From: an uncultured SAR116 cluster alpha proteobacterium
GTDB taxonomy: Bacteria; Pseudomonadota; Alphaproteobacteria; Puniceispirillales; GCA-002684695
Direction: 5' to 3'
Assembly (NCBI GenBank): GCA_902539295.1
Contig: CACBIM010000016.1
Span: forward strand, 1-40,445
DNA: 40,445 nucleotides
Shown here: piece by piece, positions 9,701 to 16,689 of the stretch
Layout: each line of letters starts with the position of its first letter
Numbering within the stretch: the stretch's first letter is position 1
The notes under the pieces: generated by a model
The model's database searches: none
What the model saw: only the letters and a program-made list of their open reading frames with translations
What the model was told of the DNA's origin: nothing
Position numbers and translations under genes: made by a program

Positions 9701-12700
9701 TTTGAATCTAAAAACCAGGATGCCATCAGCATCTCTGCAACAATTTCTTCTGATGATATGTCAGATATAGCTAAAAAAATTAATGAACACACAGCAAGTA
9801 CTGGAGTTACTGCTTACTTGTCAGTGGATAAGAAAAAAGTAGTTCTTGAAAGTAAAGATGGTGACGACATCATGATGACAAATTTTTCTGCATCTAGTCC
9901 ACCGTTAAATATGAAAACAATTGGTGATGATTTTGAAAATTTAGGAACTGAAGTAAAACTAGATAACACAACATTTGATGCTGCCAGGTTTACTGGCTAT
10001 GTAAAGTTGAATGCTGGTGGTTCATTTTCTTTTACAACTACTGCTGGGTCAAATACTTCATCGCTTTCAAGCGCAACAGATGTATTTGAAAATGGATTTA
10101 TTGAAAAAAGCATGACGCCAACCGGTGAGCAAATGACATTAAAGTTTGATGCGTTTGAAGGTGCTGACGGAAATGGATCTTCTGTTGACGGCACCATGGC
10201 TCTTGCAGCAGGTGGTGAATACAAGTTAACAATTCCAAATACAGGGACTGGGACATCATTTTCATCAACTGTTAAAACTAAAGATATGGAAAGCATTACT
10301 TCAGCCTCAGTAGCAGAAGAAATAGCTAAAAATTTAAGATCAGGTTCTATGATTGCCTCAGTCTCAGGTAAAAACTCTGTAAGTGAATTACCCGAGGCAG
10401 GCGATAAATTAGTAGTAAAGTTTGCAGATCAAAATTATACGCTCACAATGTTAAACAATGGCCGTGACGCTGTTCCTGCGACCGCCACATTCACTGTAAG
10501 CAACGCTGATGCAGTGGCATCTGCTGGCAACCGTATTCATCTAGTTTTATCCGCGGGAATGGAAACTAATGTAGACTTAGATTACACAGTTCAAGCAGGC
10601 CAAACAAATATTTCCAGTATTGTTACTGGATTAAATTCAGCACTTAATACAGCAGGAGCTTCTGATAAATATGTATTTTCTTATAGAGGAACAAATTTAA
10701 TATTATCTCGGAAGGATGGCGTTAATTTCCAACCCTATAAAGGAGCAAACCAAACATCGAATGTGTTGTTTTTTGATGGTGTTGACATTAGAACAGGTGC
10801 AGGACAAGAAGCAATTAACGGTGCGACCGCAAATAAAACACTAGTAACAACAAATGGCAAACGTGTTGTAGAAAGAGAAATAGAAATTACAGGCGGTGAA
10901 AAAGGAAGGCTTGACGCTTATTTTGATTATAATAATAAGTTACAAATTTTTGCTGGTGGAAGCCTCTCTGCGCAACAGATACTTATTCCAGATGACAATT
11001 CTGTTTCAGGCAACAGCAGTGCGGCAGTTAGATTTGGAATTGACGAGGCAATAGGAACCCTTTCAGGCAATGATATTGCCGTTCCTGCTGCAACTTCAAC
11101 TACAAACGTTAAGGTTGGAGACACAGATTACACACTCACCATAAATCCTAATAATGGTGGTAAAGTAACAGTGGAGTTAAAGGATGGTAATAATATTGTT
11201 CCAACTAACATTCAAAATGGCGCAACTGCAAACTGGATGAGTAATATTATTACATCAGATACAACAGGTGTTGTGTCAGCTGCAGGTTCAGTTATTACTA
11301 CGGACAGTGATCATGAATTTAATGTTGGCGATAAGGTAAAGTACCTAAAAGGTGGAACAGTACTTGACGGATTAACGCATAATACTGAATACACAATCGC
11401 ATCTGTAATTAAGAAATCAAGCTCTGAAGTTAATACTTCAAGTGTTACGCGTGCAGCAAGCGCTACTCTAACTGCAACAAATGCACATGAGTTTAAAGTT
11501 GGTGACTATGTTAAATACTTCAAAGGTGGAGCGAGTGATCTGCAAAGTTTAACAAGTGGTACAGTTTATAAAATCAAAGAGGTTATTGGCACTAATCAAT
11601 TTAAACTTCAAACAGTTGCAGGTGCTGACTTCACCTATGGCGGAACTGGTGGAAGTGCAGAAGATGCTTTTATTCGCTTTGATGGCTTTTCTCTAAAAAG
11701 TGCATCAGGTGGAACAATTACTTACGGTGGTGGCAATGGCCATGCTGCTGATATGTTTGTAAAATCAGAGAATATTAGAACGGCTAATACAGCAGGGCAA
11801 ACTAATAATTCATCTGCAACAATTACAGTTGGCGAAGGTCATGGATTCAAAGTAGGCGACACCGTCAGATACATTCCAGTAGGAACTCCTGTGCAAGGAC
11901 TATCTGCAAATACTGACTATAAAGTTAAAGCTCTTGTAGGAACTTCAGGTATATCACTTCAAACTACTGCTAGTGCTGACTTTGCTTATTTAGGAAGTGA
12001 TGGAAACGCAAATGATATTTTTGTTAAAGCTAATGGAAGAATAGTAATTAAAACAGATCCTTACAGTGATAAAGAATATAAATTTAATCAAGATACTAAT
12101 GCTGAAGCTCTAGGCATTAAAGTATCAGACTATCGTGTAAATGTTGACAATGACAAACTGGTTGTCAAATCCACTGAAGGCAATGTAGTTTCAGCTGATA
12201 CTTCGGGCAACAATACAAGTGTTAATAGTTTAATTGGTAGTAATATTAATATTAAAAATGTAGGCAATGAAGACCTAATAATGATTATTAATGGTGGTGG
12301 AGCAAGAAGTATTGCAACAAGATCTGATCCCCCTGCTCCAGATTACGAAGCCAAAGCATCCAACATAGACATTAAAGTTGCAAATGCTGAAGGTAGTGTA
12401 ATCGAGTTTTTAGATGCCACAACTGGGCATTCTATCGCGACAAGAACCCTGGACAGCGTTGGCAGGGCTGAAGCTGCTGGCTACAAAGTTGTCGTAAAAG
12501 GTAAAGGGCAATTAGACGATACTTTTAAAATTTCAGACAATGCAGGCGGTACTGGTGACGCTAGAAATTTAGATGCTATGATCTTACTCCAAACTCAAGA
12601 TGCAAGTGGTCCAAACTCAGGCGGTTTCCGTGAAGTATTTGATACTATTGTAACTGGTGTTGGTGCTTCAGTATTATCCGGTGATTTATCACTAGAAGCA

Positions 12701-12868
12701 GCTGAAGCCACAAAAGAAGCTGCCATGGCATCAGAACTAGAGTTTTCAGGAGTAAGTTTAGATACCGAAGCAGCACAACTTCTTGAACAACAGCAAGCAT
12801 TTCAAGCATCAGCAAGAATTTTAGCAACTGCTAAACAACTATTTCAAACATTACTTGATGTAGTGTAG
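6785..12868 (+). CDS. flgK: Giant hook-filament junction protein FlgK (HAP1)
   Basis: Junction protein between hook and filament. The N-terminus TGQNIANVNTDGYKRREAD (about residues 22-40) and the following DQFLLDRTRSSIANYEKL..LEDTL..IGSYIGRFFGALQDVASNP are typical FlgK, as is the C-terminal helix LDTEAAQLLEQQQAFQASARILATAKQLFQTLLDVV. At 2027 residues it is several times the usual 450-700. The insertion between the conserved ends is Thr/Ser/Asn/Gly-rich and holds repeats of the HGFxVGDxVxY module at about residues 716-777, 890-962, 1509-1545 (head only), 1566-1629 and 1685-1747, plus a detached tail at about 1634-1659. It is likely exposed outside the cell as a bulky collar. The frame is uninterrupted. 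Confidence 0.95.
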   Translation: MSSLFDIGKSAVQSYRQALAVTGQNIANVNTDGYKRREADLKEVGASSGSVTSTGNTAGLGVRVEDIRRSFDQFLLDRTRSSIANYEKLKAYTDQMKQLEDTLLPGEADIGSYIGRFFGALQDVASNPGDLAPRTVALEEGKSLAGAFRNLSIQLTDMQKNGKSQAQDTCTAINTIVTQLVDVNERLLASSLGSSPNSTLDLRDRLLEELSKLTDISVSYKERKDVLVTIGKTGAGPKILEGRDANRIGVTDTGGVLQVLMGAGTTNTPTNQVTGGILGGLVDSFALIGDTNRDIDNLAVLISESLNEQHKQGLTLDGKQGENLFVTSGMTVSPGRANRSTVSAEIIVSDVEKLPKGTLTAKYSEAQNRWTLSGATLEQDIFGSNVIKGPGFKLNILGQPVDGDELTTTPLSGAAAGMQFMLRRAQDFAAASKTLVSATVSNKGTADITATSGKIVSSDNPPTVEKVFTNSNSPLTSTNFLGDGAVAAIPAGSKEADILSFKTQSQMSFQLTETEIPTTTSVTLEVNSVQHVFDLTYSSVFPKAGADEKWKSSNEIATALNRGIIKNSSSQTLTDLGLYASGSGGSITFASSENDFSGQSTMLSGGSTILGANKASALPSNVQVFTREGRHLAGTPLTKEDIAKLVTSDNGFNAGASYRADYLNLSGDKAYRGLSIERNTGAGDHVITLGTNNSSVTANTSGIGSAIGATIATGTNHGFAVGDIVQYFANSTSLTGLTDKAVYKVASINGTTQFTLTKTDGTTLTYGGGNGHANDSFKLYNVNSSGVIPSKTIFPASTVSAYNASISMFGGESGNVDIPAGSSAGFTAKKINTDLASLGVQAEAITRVELSMAEIGSVSYGATRVNQGSGSPTISLSSTYTNGAATGVTEFKVGDIIKYEAVDDHATHGGPLEGLTEFAEYEVASVSGNSITLKNTDGTSLTYGNTGGGATGVTSHYDSFTLVRRTGTVSLDFESKNQDAISISATISSDDMSDIAKKINEHTASTGVTAYLSVDKKKVVLESKDGDDIMMTNFSASSPPLNMKTIGDDFENLGTEVKLDNTTFDAARFTGYVKLNAGGSFSFTTTAGSNTSSLSSATDVFENGFIEKSMTPTGEQMTLKFDAFEGADGNGSSVDGTMALAAGGEYKLTIPNTGTGTSFSSTVKTKDMESITSASVAEEIAKNLRSGSMIASVSGKNSVSELPEAGDKLVVKFADQNYTLTMLNNGRDAVPATATFTVSNADAVASAGNRIHLVLSAGMETNVDLDYTVQAGQTNISSIVTGLNSALNTAGASDKYVFSYRGTNLILSRKDGVNFQPYKGANQTSNVLFFDGVDIRTGAGQEAINGATANKTLVTTNGKRVVEREIEITGGEKGRLDAYFDYNNKLQIFAGGSLSAQQILIPDDNSVSGNSSAAVRFGIDEAIGTLSGNDIAVPAATSTTNVKVGDTDYTLTINPNNGGKVTVELKDGNNIVPTNIQNGATANWMSNIITSDTTGVVSAAGSVITTDSDHEFNVGDKVKYLKGGTVLDGLTHNTEYTIASVIKKSSSEVNTSSVTRAASATLTATNAHEFKVGDYVKYFKGGASDLQSLTSGTVYKIKEVIGTNQFKLQTVAGADFTYGGTGGSAEDAFIRFDGFSLKSASGGTITYGGGNGHAADMFVKSENIRTANTAGQTNNSSATITVGEGHGFKVGDTVRYIPVGTPVQGLSANTDYKVKALVGTSGISLQTTASADFAYLGSDGNANDIFVKANGRIVIKTDPYSDKEYKFNQDTNAEALGIKVSDYRVNVDNDKLVVKSTEGNVVSADTSGNNTSVNSLIGSNINIKNVGNEDLIMIINGGGARSIATRSDPPAPDYEAKASNIDIKVANAEGSVIEFLDATTGHSIATRTLDSVGRAEAAGYKVVVKGKGQLDDTFKISDNAGGTGDARNLDAMILLQTQDASGPNSGGFREVFDTIVTGVGASVLSGDLSLEAAEATKEAAMASELEFSGVSLDTEAAQLLEQQQAFQASARILATAKQLFQTLLDVV

Positions 12869-12877
12869 GAGGAATAA

Positions 12878-14164
12878 ATGCAAGTAAGTACAAAATTATT
12901 TAATCAGCAATCAGTAAACCAATTTGGGAAATTGACCGAGGAAATACAGGACCTTCAAGCAAAAGTTGCGACTGGCAAGAATATTCTAAAGTCCTCTGAC
13001 GATCCTGTAGCAGCAGTTGAGTTATCTGCTGCTAAAGAACAAAGAAATATTTTAGATAGATTTAAGAGAAATATTGATTCAGCACAAAGAAGGTTAGATC
13101 TTGCTGATGGAACTATGCAACAGGCAATTAATGTTATGACAAGAATTTCTGAATTAGCAATTCAGGCAGCAAACGATACTAACGGCGTTCCAGAGAGAAT
13201 TGCAATTAGAACCGAGGTCGAGCAACTTGCTAATGTAATGCTTGAGATTGCAAATACTCGTGACGCACAGGGACAAAGTTTGTTTGCTGGTTATCATACT
13301 AACTCTCAAGCATTTATTAAAAATGTAGATGGAACTTTCACCTATAAAGGTGACCGTGGAAAGCATACACTTCAGATTTCTGAGTCTATGAATGTGGCTA
13401 CAAGCATTGATGGAGGAACAGCTTTCGAAACTGTTGATACTGGCTCTGGTCGAAAGAGTGTTTTTGATATTATTACAAATATAGTAAACACGATTAATAA
13501 TGCTGATGCTTTGTCAAATCAAGGTTCTGCCCGCGCCATGGCCGCACTCGACTTCAAAGTTCCACGAGATCCACAAAATTGGTCTTTTACATTGCAAGGT
13601 GGTATTGGTTCATCAAATGTAAACATTACTGTTTCTGAGGGAAATTACAATGATGTGGTTACTAAGATAAATGCATTAACAGCAACAACAGGCGTAAAAG
13701 CAAGCCTTGATAACGATACTGGAAGAATTACTCTCACTGATACAACAAGCCGCACAATCAAAATTTCAGATATTGAGATTGAAGGAGATGACTTTGCTAC
13801 TGATGAAGTTAAAAGTTACATAGATTTCAATACCCTTGAAGGTTCTGGTGCAGTCGTTGGAAGTGCAAGACGATTAACAGACACTGATCAATTGATTTCA
13901 AGTTCAGTGATGGATGTTAAAAAAGCAACCGACCATCTGAGCTTACAAAGGGCTTTTCTTGGAGCACAAATTAATAAAGCTGAACTCCAAAGAGATGCTA
14001 TTGATCAAAGAATTATTTCAACTTCTGAAAAAATTTCTGACTTGGGGGATGCTGATATGGCAGCTATTGTAACTCAAATTCAAAGCTTATTAGTAAATAG
14101 AGATGCTGCTCAACAAGCATATGCTAAAATCAGCCAAAATAGTCTATTTGATTTTATAAAATGA
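12878..14164 (+). CDS. flgL: Hook-filament junction protein FlgL (HAP3)
   Basis: Second junction protein, 428 residues. The N-terminus VSTKLFNQQSVNQFGKLTEEIQDLQAKVATGKNILKSSDDPVAAVELSAAKEQR carries the FlgL signature (SGKRI/ATGKNI..SSDDPxAA), and the C-terminal coiled part ends IVTQIQSLLVNRDAAQQAYAKISQNSLFDFIK. An ideal ribosome site (TAGGAGGA) lies 9 bp after flgK, so the two are co-translated. Length is slightly above the 300-400 usual and, unlike FlgK, I see no HGFxVGD module in it. Confidence 0.95.
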   Translation: MQVSTKLFNQQSVNQFGKLTEEIQDLQAKVATGKNILKSSDDPVAAVELSAAKEQRNILDRFKRNIDSAQRRLDLADGTMQQAINVMTRISELAIQAANDTNGVPERIAIRTEVEQLANVMLEIANTRDAQGQSLFAGYHTNSQAFIKNVDGTFTYKGDRGKHTLQISESMNVATSIDGGTAFETVDTGSGRKSVFDIITNIVNTINNADALSNQGSARAMAALDFKVPRDPQNWSFTLQGGIGSSNVNITVSEGNYNDVVTKINALTATTGVKASLDNDTGRITLTDTTSRTIKISDIEIEGDDFATDEVKSYIDFNTLEGSGAVVGSARRLTDTDQLISSSVMDVKKATDHLSLQRAFLGAQINKAELQRDAIDQRIISTSEKISDLGDADMAAIVTQIQSLLVNRDAAQQAYAKISQNSLFDFIK

Positions 14165-14186
14165 TGCTTAAAGAAAATATAAAAAT

Positions 14187-14212
14187 TAAACAATTATTTT
14201 TGAAGCCGTTAA
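14187..14212 (+). promoter_or_regulatory. Sigma-28-like promoter of flagellin 1
   Basis: TAAA-N14-GCCGTTAA resembles the FliA consensus TAAA-N15-GCCGATAA. The flagellin 2 promoter has the same spacing and the same GCCGTT core. The predicted transcript starts near 14220, exactly at the 5' arm of the leader hairpin. Confidence 0.7.
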
Positions 14213-14218
14213 TAAATA

Positions 14219-14275
14219 TGAAGTGGTCAGCGCCCTTCACAAAATTAATATTATTTAGTCAATGAAGGGATAGTT
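14219..14275 (+). promoter_or_regulatory. Flagellin 1 leader: GGTCAGCG hairpin that competes with Shine-Dalgarno pairing
   Basis: At the predicted 5' end TGAAG (14219-14223) pairs with CTTCA (14235-14239), exposing GGTCAGCG (14225-14232). The 3' arm with its flank, CCCTTCA (14233-14239), is also fully complementary to TGAAGGG (14263-14269), which contains the only Shine-Dalgarno-like sequence before ATG 14276. The two structures exclude each other: hairpin formed means ribosome site free, alternative stem means site hidden. Structures are read by eye, not folded computationally. Confidence 0.62.
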
Positions 14276-15778
14276 ATGACTTCCATCAATAGTGACCAAA
14301 TGTCTGCAATGGTTCTCGCGAGCCTTAATAAGTCTAATGCAACTATGCAAGAATCTATGCAAAGGTTATCTACAGGTAAAAGAATTAACCAAGCTGGTGA
14401 CGATGCTGCAGGTCTATCTATTTCAGCAAAACTCAGAGCTCAAGTTGATAGTTTAAATGCAGCAATTAAAAATTCATCTGACGCATTGGCAATGGTAAGT
14501 ACGATTGAAGGTGCTCTCGTTGAAACTACTACTATACTCCAAAGAATGAGACAATTAGCTGTTCAATCTTCCTCTGACACTAATACAGGAAACGACAGAA
14601 CCTACCTTCAAGACGAAGTAAATCAATTAATTACTGAAATTAATAGAATTTCTACTAATACAGAATTTAACTCAACAAAACTTTTAGACGGAACTTTTAC
14701 TGATAAAAATATTCAAATAGGAACAGCATCTAATCAAGTTTTAAGACTAGGTGTAAGTGCAACAGATTCTACAAAATTAGGAGCGTATCAATTAGATAGC
14801 GTGGATGAGAGTATTGCTCCAGAAGATACTCATGCATCTGCTAAAACTGTTTTAAATGCTTTGTATGATGCTACAGCGGATTACGTTGTTAAAGGCACTT
14901 TTGGCACATATACAGCTTCAGTTGATGCTGGAGCTGATGCAAGAGATGTTGCTTCATCTTTTAATTTAATAGGAGGAAATACAGGCGTTAACGCGACAGC
15001 ACTTACTCGTGCGAAAATGACTGTTTCAGCAGCAGCAACCTTCAGTTTTACATTTGAGGGTAAAAGTACAACAACTTCTCAAATAACAGCTACTGTAACT
15101 TCTGCGACTGACTTAACTGCAATAAAGGATGCTATTAATGCAGTATCGGGTTCTACAGGAATTTCAGCTGCTTTGACATCTGATAAATCTGGGGTAGAAA
15201 TTACACAAGCAGAAGGATACGATATTATCATCGGCGATGTATCAACTGGTTCAACTGACGCTAACTTACTAGTTACGGCCATGGATATGGATGGAAACCT
15301 TGATACCGGAAATACAAGAACATTAGATGGTGACGGAACGACTGGTGACTCAACAGCGATTGTTGGTACAGTTCGCCTTTCAAGTCAAAATGCTTATACG
15401 GTTACGCCAGGTCATGCGAATAATCACTTTTCTGCTGCTACTACAGAATTGACTGCGTCACATAGTACAATTTCAGCAGTTTCTCTTACGACAAAGGAAG
15501 GCGCCACAAAAGCTATGTCAGTTATTGATGGTGCTTTGTTAATGATATCAGGTATTAGATCAAACATGGGTTCAGCTAATAATAGACTACAATCTACTAT
15601 CGATAATCTAAGTAATATTGCAGTGAACGCTCAAAAATCCCTATCAACAATAGAAGACGCTAACTTTGCTGAAGAAACTGCAAAACTTACAAAAGCACAA
15701 ATACTTGCAAAAGCAGCTACATCTATGCTTGCTCAAGCGAATAAAGCAAAAGAAACAATGCTTGCATTGCTACAATAA
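14276..15778 (+). CDS. fliC: Flagellin paralog 1
   Basis: Filament subunit of 500 residues. The conserved N-terminal D0/D1 helices carry MQRLSTGKRINQAGDDAAGLSISAKLRAQVDSL (about residues 25-57) and LQRMRQLAVQSSSDTNTGNDRTYLQDEVNQL. The C-terminal D1/D0 has NRLQSTIDNLSNIAVNAQKSLSTIEDANFAEETAKLTKAQILAKAATSMLAQANKAKETMLALLQ. The middle (about 190-400) holds a Gly/Ala/Thr-rich domain with a flagellin-IN-like stretch VSGSTGISAALTSDKSGVEI..EGYDI. Promoter is sigma-28-like. Closely related to paralog 3, less so to paralog 2. Confidence 0.95.
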   Translation: MTSINSDQMSAMVLASLNKSNATMQESMQRLSTGKRINQAGDDAAGLSISAKLRAQVDSLNAAIKNSSDALAMVSTIEGALVETTTILQRMRQLAVQSSSDTNTGNDRTYLQDEVNQLITEINRISTNTEFNSTKLLDGTFTDKNIQIGTASNQVLRLGVSATDSTKLGAYQLDSVDESIAPEDTHASAKTVLNALYDATADYVVKGTFGTYTASVDAGADARDVASSFNLIGGNTGVNATALTRAKMTVSAAATFSFTFEGKSTTTSQITATVTSATDLTAIKDAINAVSGSTGISAALTSDKSGVEITQAEGYDIIIGDVSTGSTDANLLVTAMDMDGNLDTGNTRTLDGDGTTGDSTAIVGTVRLSSQNAYTVTPGHANNHFSAATTELTASHSTISAVSLTTKEGATKAMSVIDGALLMISGIRSNMGSANNRLQSTIDNLSNIAVNAQKSLSTIEDANFAEETAKLTKAQILAKAATSMLAQANKAKETMLALLQ

Positions 15779-15811
15779 AAATTTAATTGTTTATATAAAA
15801 AATTTTTTCAT

Positions 15812-16321
15812 TTATTTATCAGATGGCTTCAAGGATATAGCATCAAATATTGTAAATTCTTCAGTAGCAATATCTCTTAAAAAATCAATATCTTTCTCGT
15901 CGTCAATCCTCCATCCACTAGGTGATGGTTTGCTTAAATCAGATCTCAGCGAATACATATAAGACTTAAACATTTTTATAATGTCTCTTTCTTCGTAATG
16001 GCGATCTCTTTCTCCATCAAAAATCGATCCAAGAAGCGGTTTGCGATTTCTGATTTTACCATTATCAAAGTTAATCATATTATATATGAAACCATCTAGG
16101 TACTTAGTTGCATCTGAACCTGCCTCTACTTCTGCTAATATCCTAATTATATCTTCTGCAATTGATGAGATCTCATTTGGATTGACTTCGTCATATTTTT
16201 CTAAAAGAGCTTTAGAATATCTTCTTGCCACTAAGTCAATGGGTATATCCTTGACAAGAAAATCTCTAGCTGTAAGACCAATACAAGCTGCGTAAACCCA
16301 TTGAGGGCAATAGACAGCCAT
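15812..16321 (-). CDS. Unrecognised 169-residue protein between flagellin genes
   Basis: I do not recognise a family. I start it at the ATG at 16321 (MAVYCPQWVYAACIG..) because GTGGAGGT lies just upstream on that strand; the longer frame, from 16387, has no such site. The protein is soluble-looking, mixed charge, helix-rich, with a Cys-Pro-Gln-Trp start, a central acidic helix EISSIAEDIIRILAEVEAG and an RNRKPLLGSIFDGERDRHYEERD segment. It stands opposite to its neighbours, converging on flagellin 1. Position suggests a flagellin-related role such as chaperone or translational regulator, but that is inference only; it is not evidently FlaF or FlbT. Confidence 0.6.
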   Translation of the reverse strand: MAVYCPQWVYAACIGLTARDFLVKDIPIDLVARRYSKALLEKYDEVNPNEISSIAEDIIRILAEVEAGSDATKYLDGFIYNMINFDNGKIRNRKPLLGSIFDGERDRHYEERDIIKMFKSYMYSLRSDLSKPSPSGWRIDDEKDIDFLRDIATEEFTIFDAISLKPSDK

Positions 16322-16588
16322 TCTACCTCCACTAGATAATAAATTTGATAACATAATAATACACTTCGTTTGAAAATTATAGAACAAAGTAAATTATGCA
16401 AATTATATGCCCAAAAAGTCACTATTTTAAAATAAAGTTGAAAATATGAAAACATCTAACTCTAGATTATTATTTAAATAATTTTAGACAAAATTTCTGT
16501 GAAAAAAACAATAATAAACGACACAGAAAAAATTTGTTTAGAAATAAAAAAAAATAATAAAATCAATAACTTTTTACTAAAAATAAAC
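16322..16588. other. AT-rich divergent spacer between the 169-residue gene and flagellin 2
   Basis: About 270 bp, very AT-rich, with runs of A and T. It must contain the - strand promoter of the 169-residue gene and leads into the flagellin 2 promoter on +. I see no open frame with a ribosome site, no direct repeat and no sigma-54 motif in it. Confidence 0.5.
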
Positions 16589-16614
16589 TAAACATTTTTA
16601 CTATATGCCGTTCA
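16589..16614 (+). promoter_or_regulatory. Sigma-28-like promoter of flagellin 2
   Basis: TAAA-N14-GCCGTTCA, with the same spacing and GCCGTT core as the flagellin 1 promoter. By the same offset the transcript begins at about 16622-16624, directly before the leader hairpin at 16625. Confidence 0.68.
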
Positions 16615-16621
16615 TTTACTT

Positions 16622-16689
16622 GTACGGAGGTGGTCAGCGAAAAACCTTCTCCGCGTTTAAATTTAACTAACTCGGAAAGGAGACAAAAA
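16622..16689 (+). promoter_or_regulatory. Flagellin 2 leader: GGTCAGCG hairpin that competes with Shine-Dalgarno pairing
   Basis: CGGAGG (16625-16630) pairs with CC..CTCCG of 16645-16653 (two-base bulge), displaying GGTCAGCG (16632-16639) followed by A-rich loop bases. The same 3' arm CCTTCTCCG can pair over 8 bp, with one bulged C, to CGGAAAGG (16673-16680), the 5' part of the ribosome site GGAAAGGAG before ATG 16690. Layout and logic match the flagellin 1 leader although the stem sequences are unrelated, which argues for selection on structure. Confidence 0.62.

Noticed and set aside
14219-14275. GGTCAGCG hairpin as a CsrA binding site
   Set aside because: The loops lack the A-N-GGA core; GGA occurs only in the flagellin 2 stem or in ribosome sites.
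16322-16387. Longer start (16387) for the unknown - strand gene
   Set aside because: No ribosome site before it, while GTGGAGGT precedes the ATG at 16321; the extra residues are low complexity.
16630-16689. Flagellin 2 starting at the GTG at 16630
   Set aside because: That GTG lies inside the leader hairpin, has no proper ribosome site, and the added residues are not flagellin-like; ATG 16690 has GGAAAGGAG and the conserved VSVNTNIAS start.
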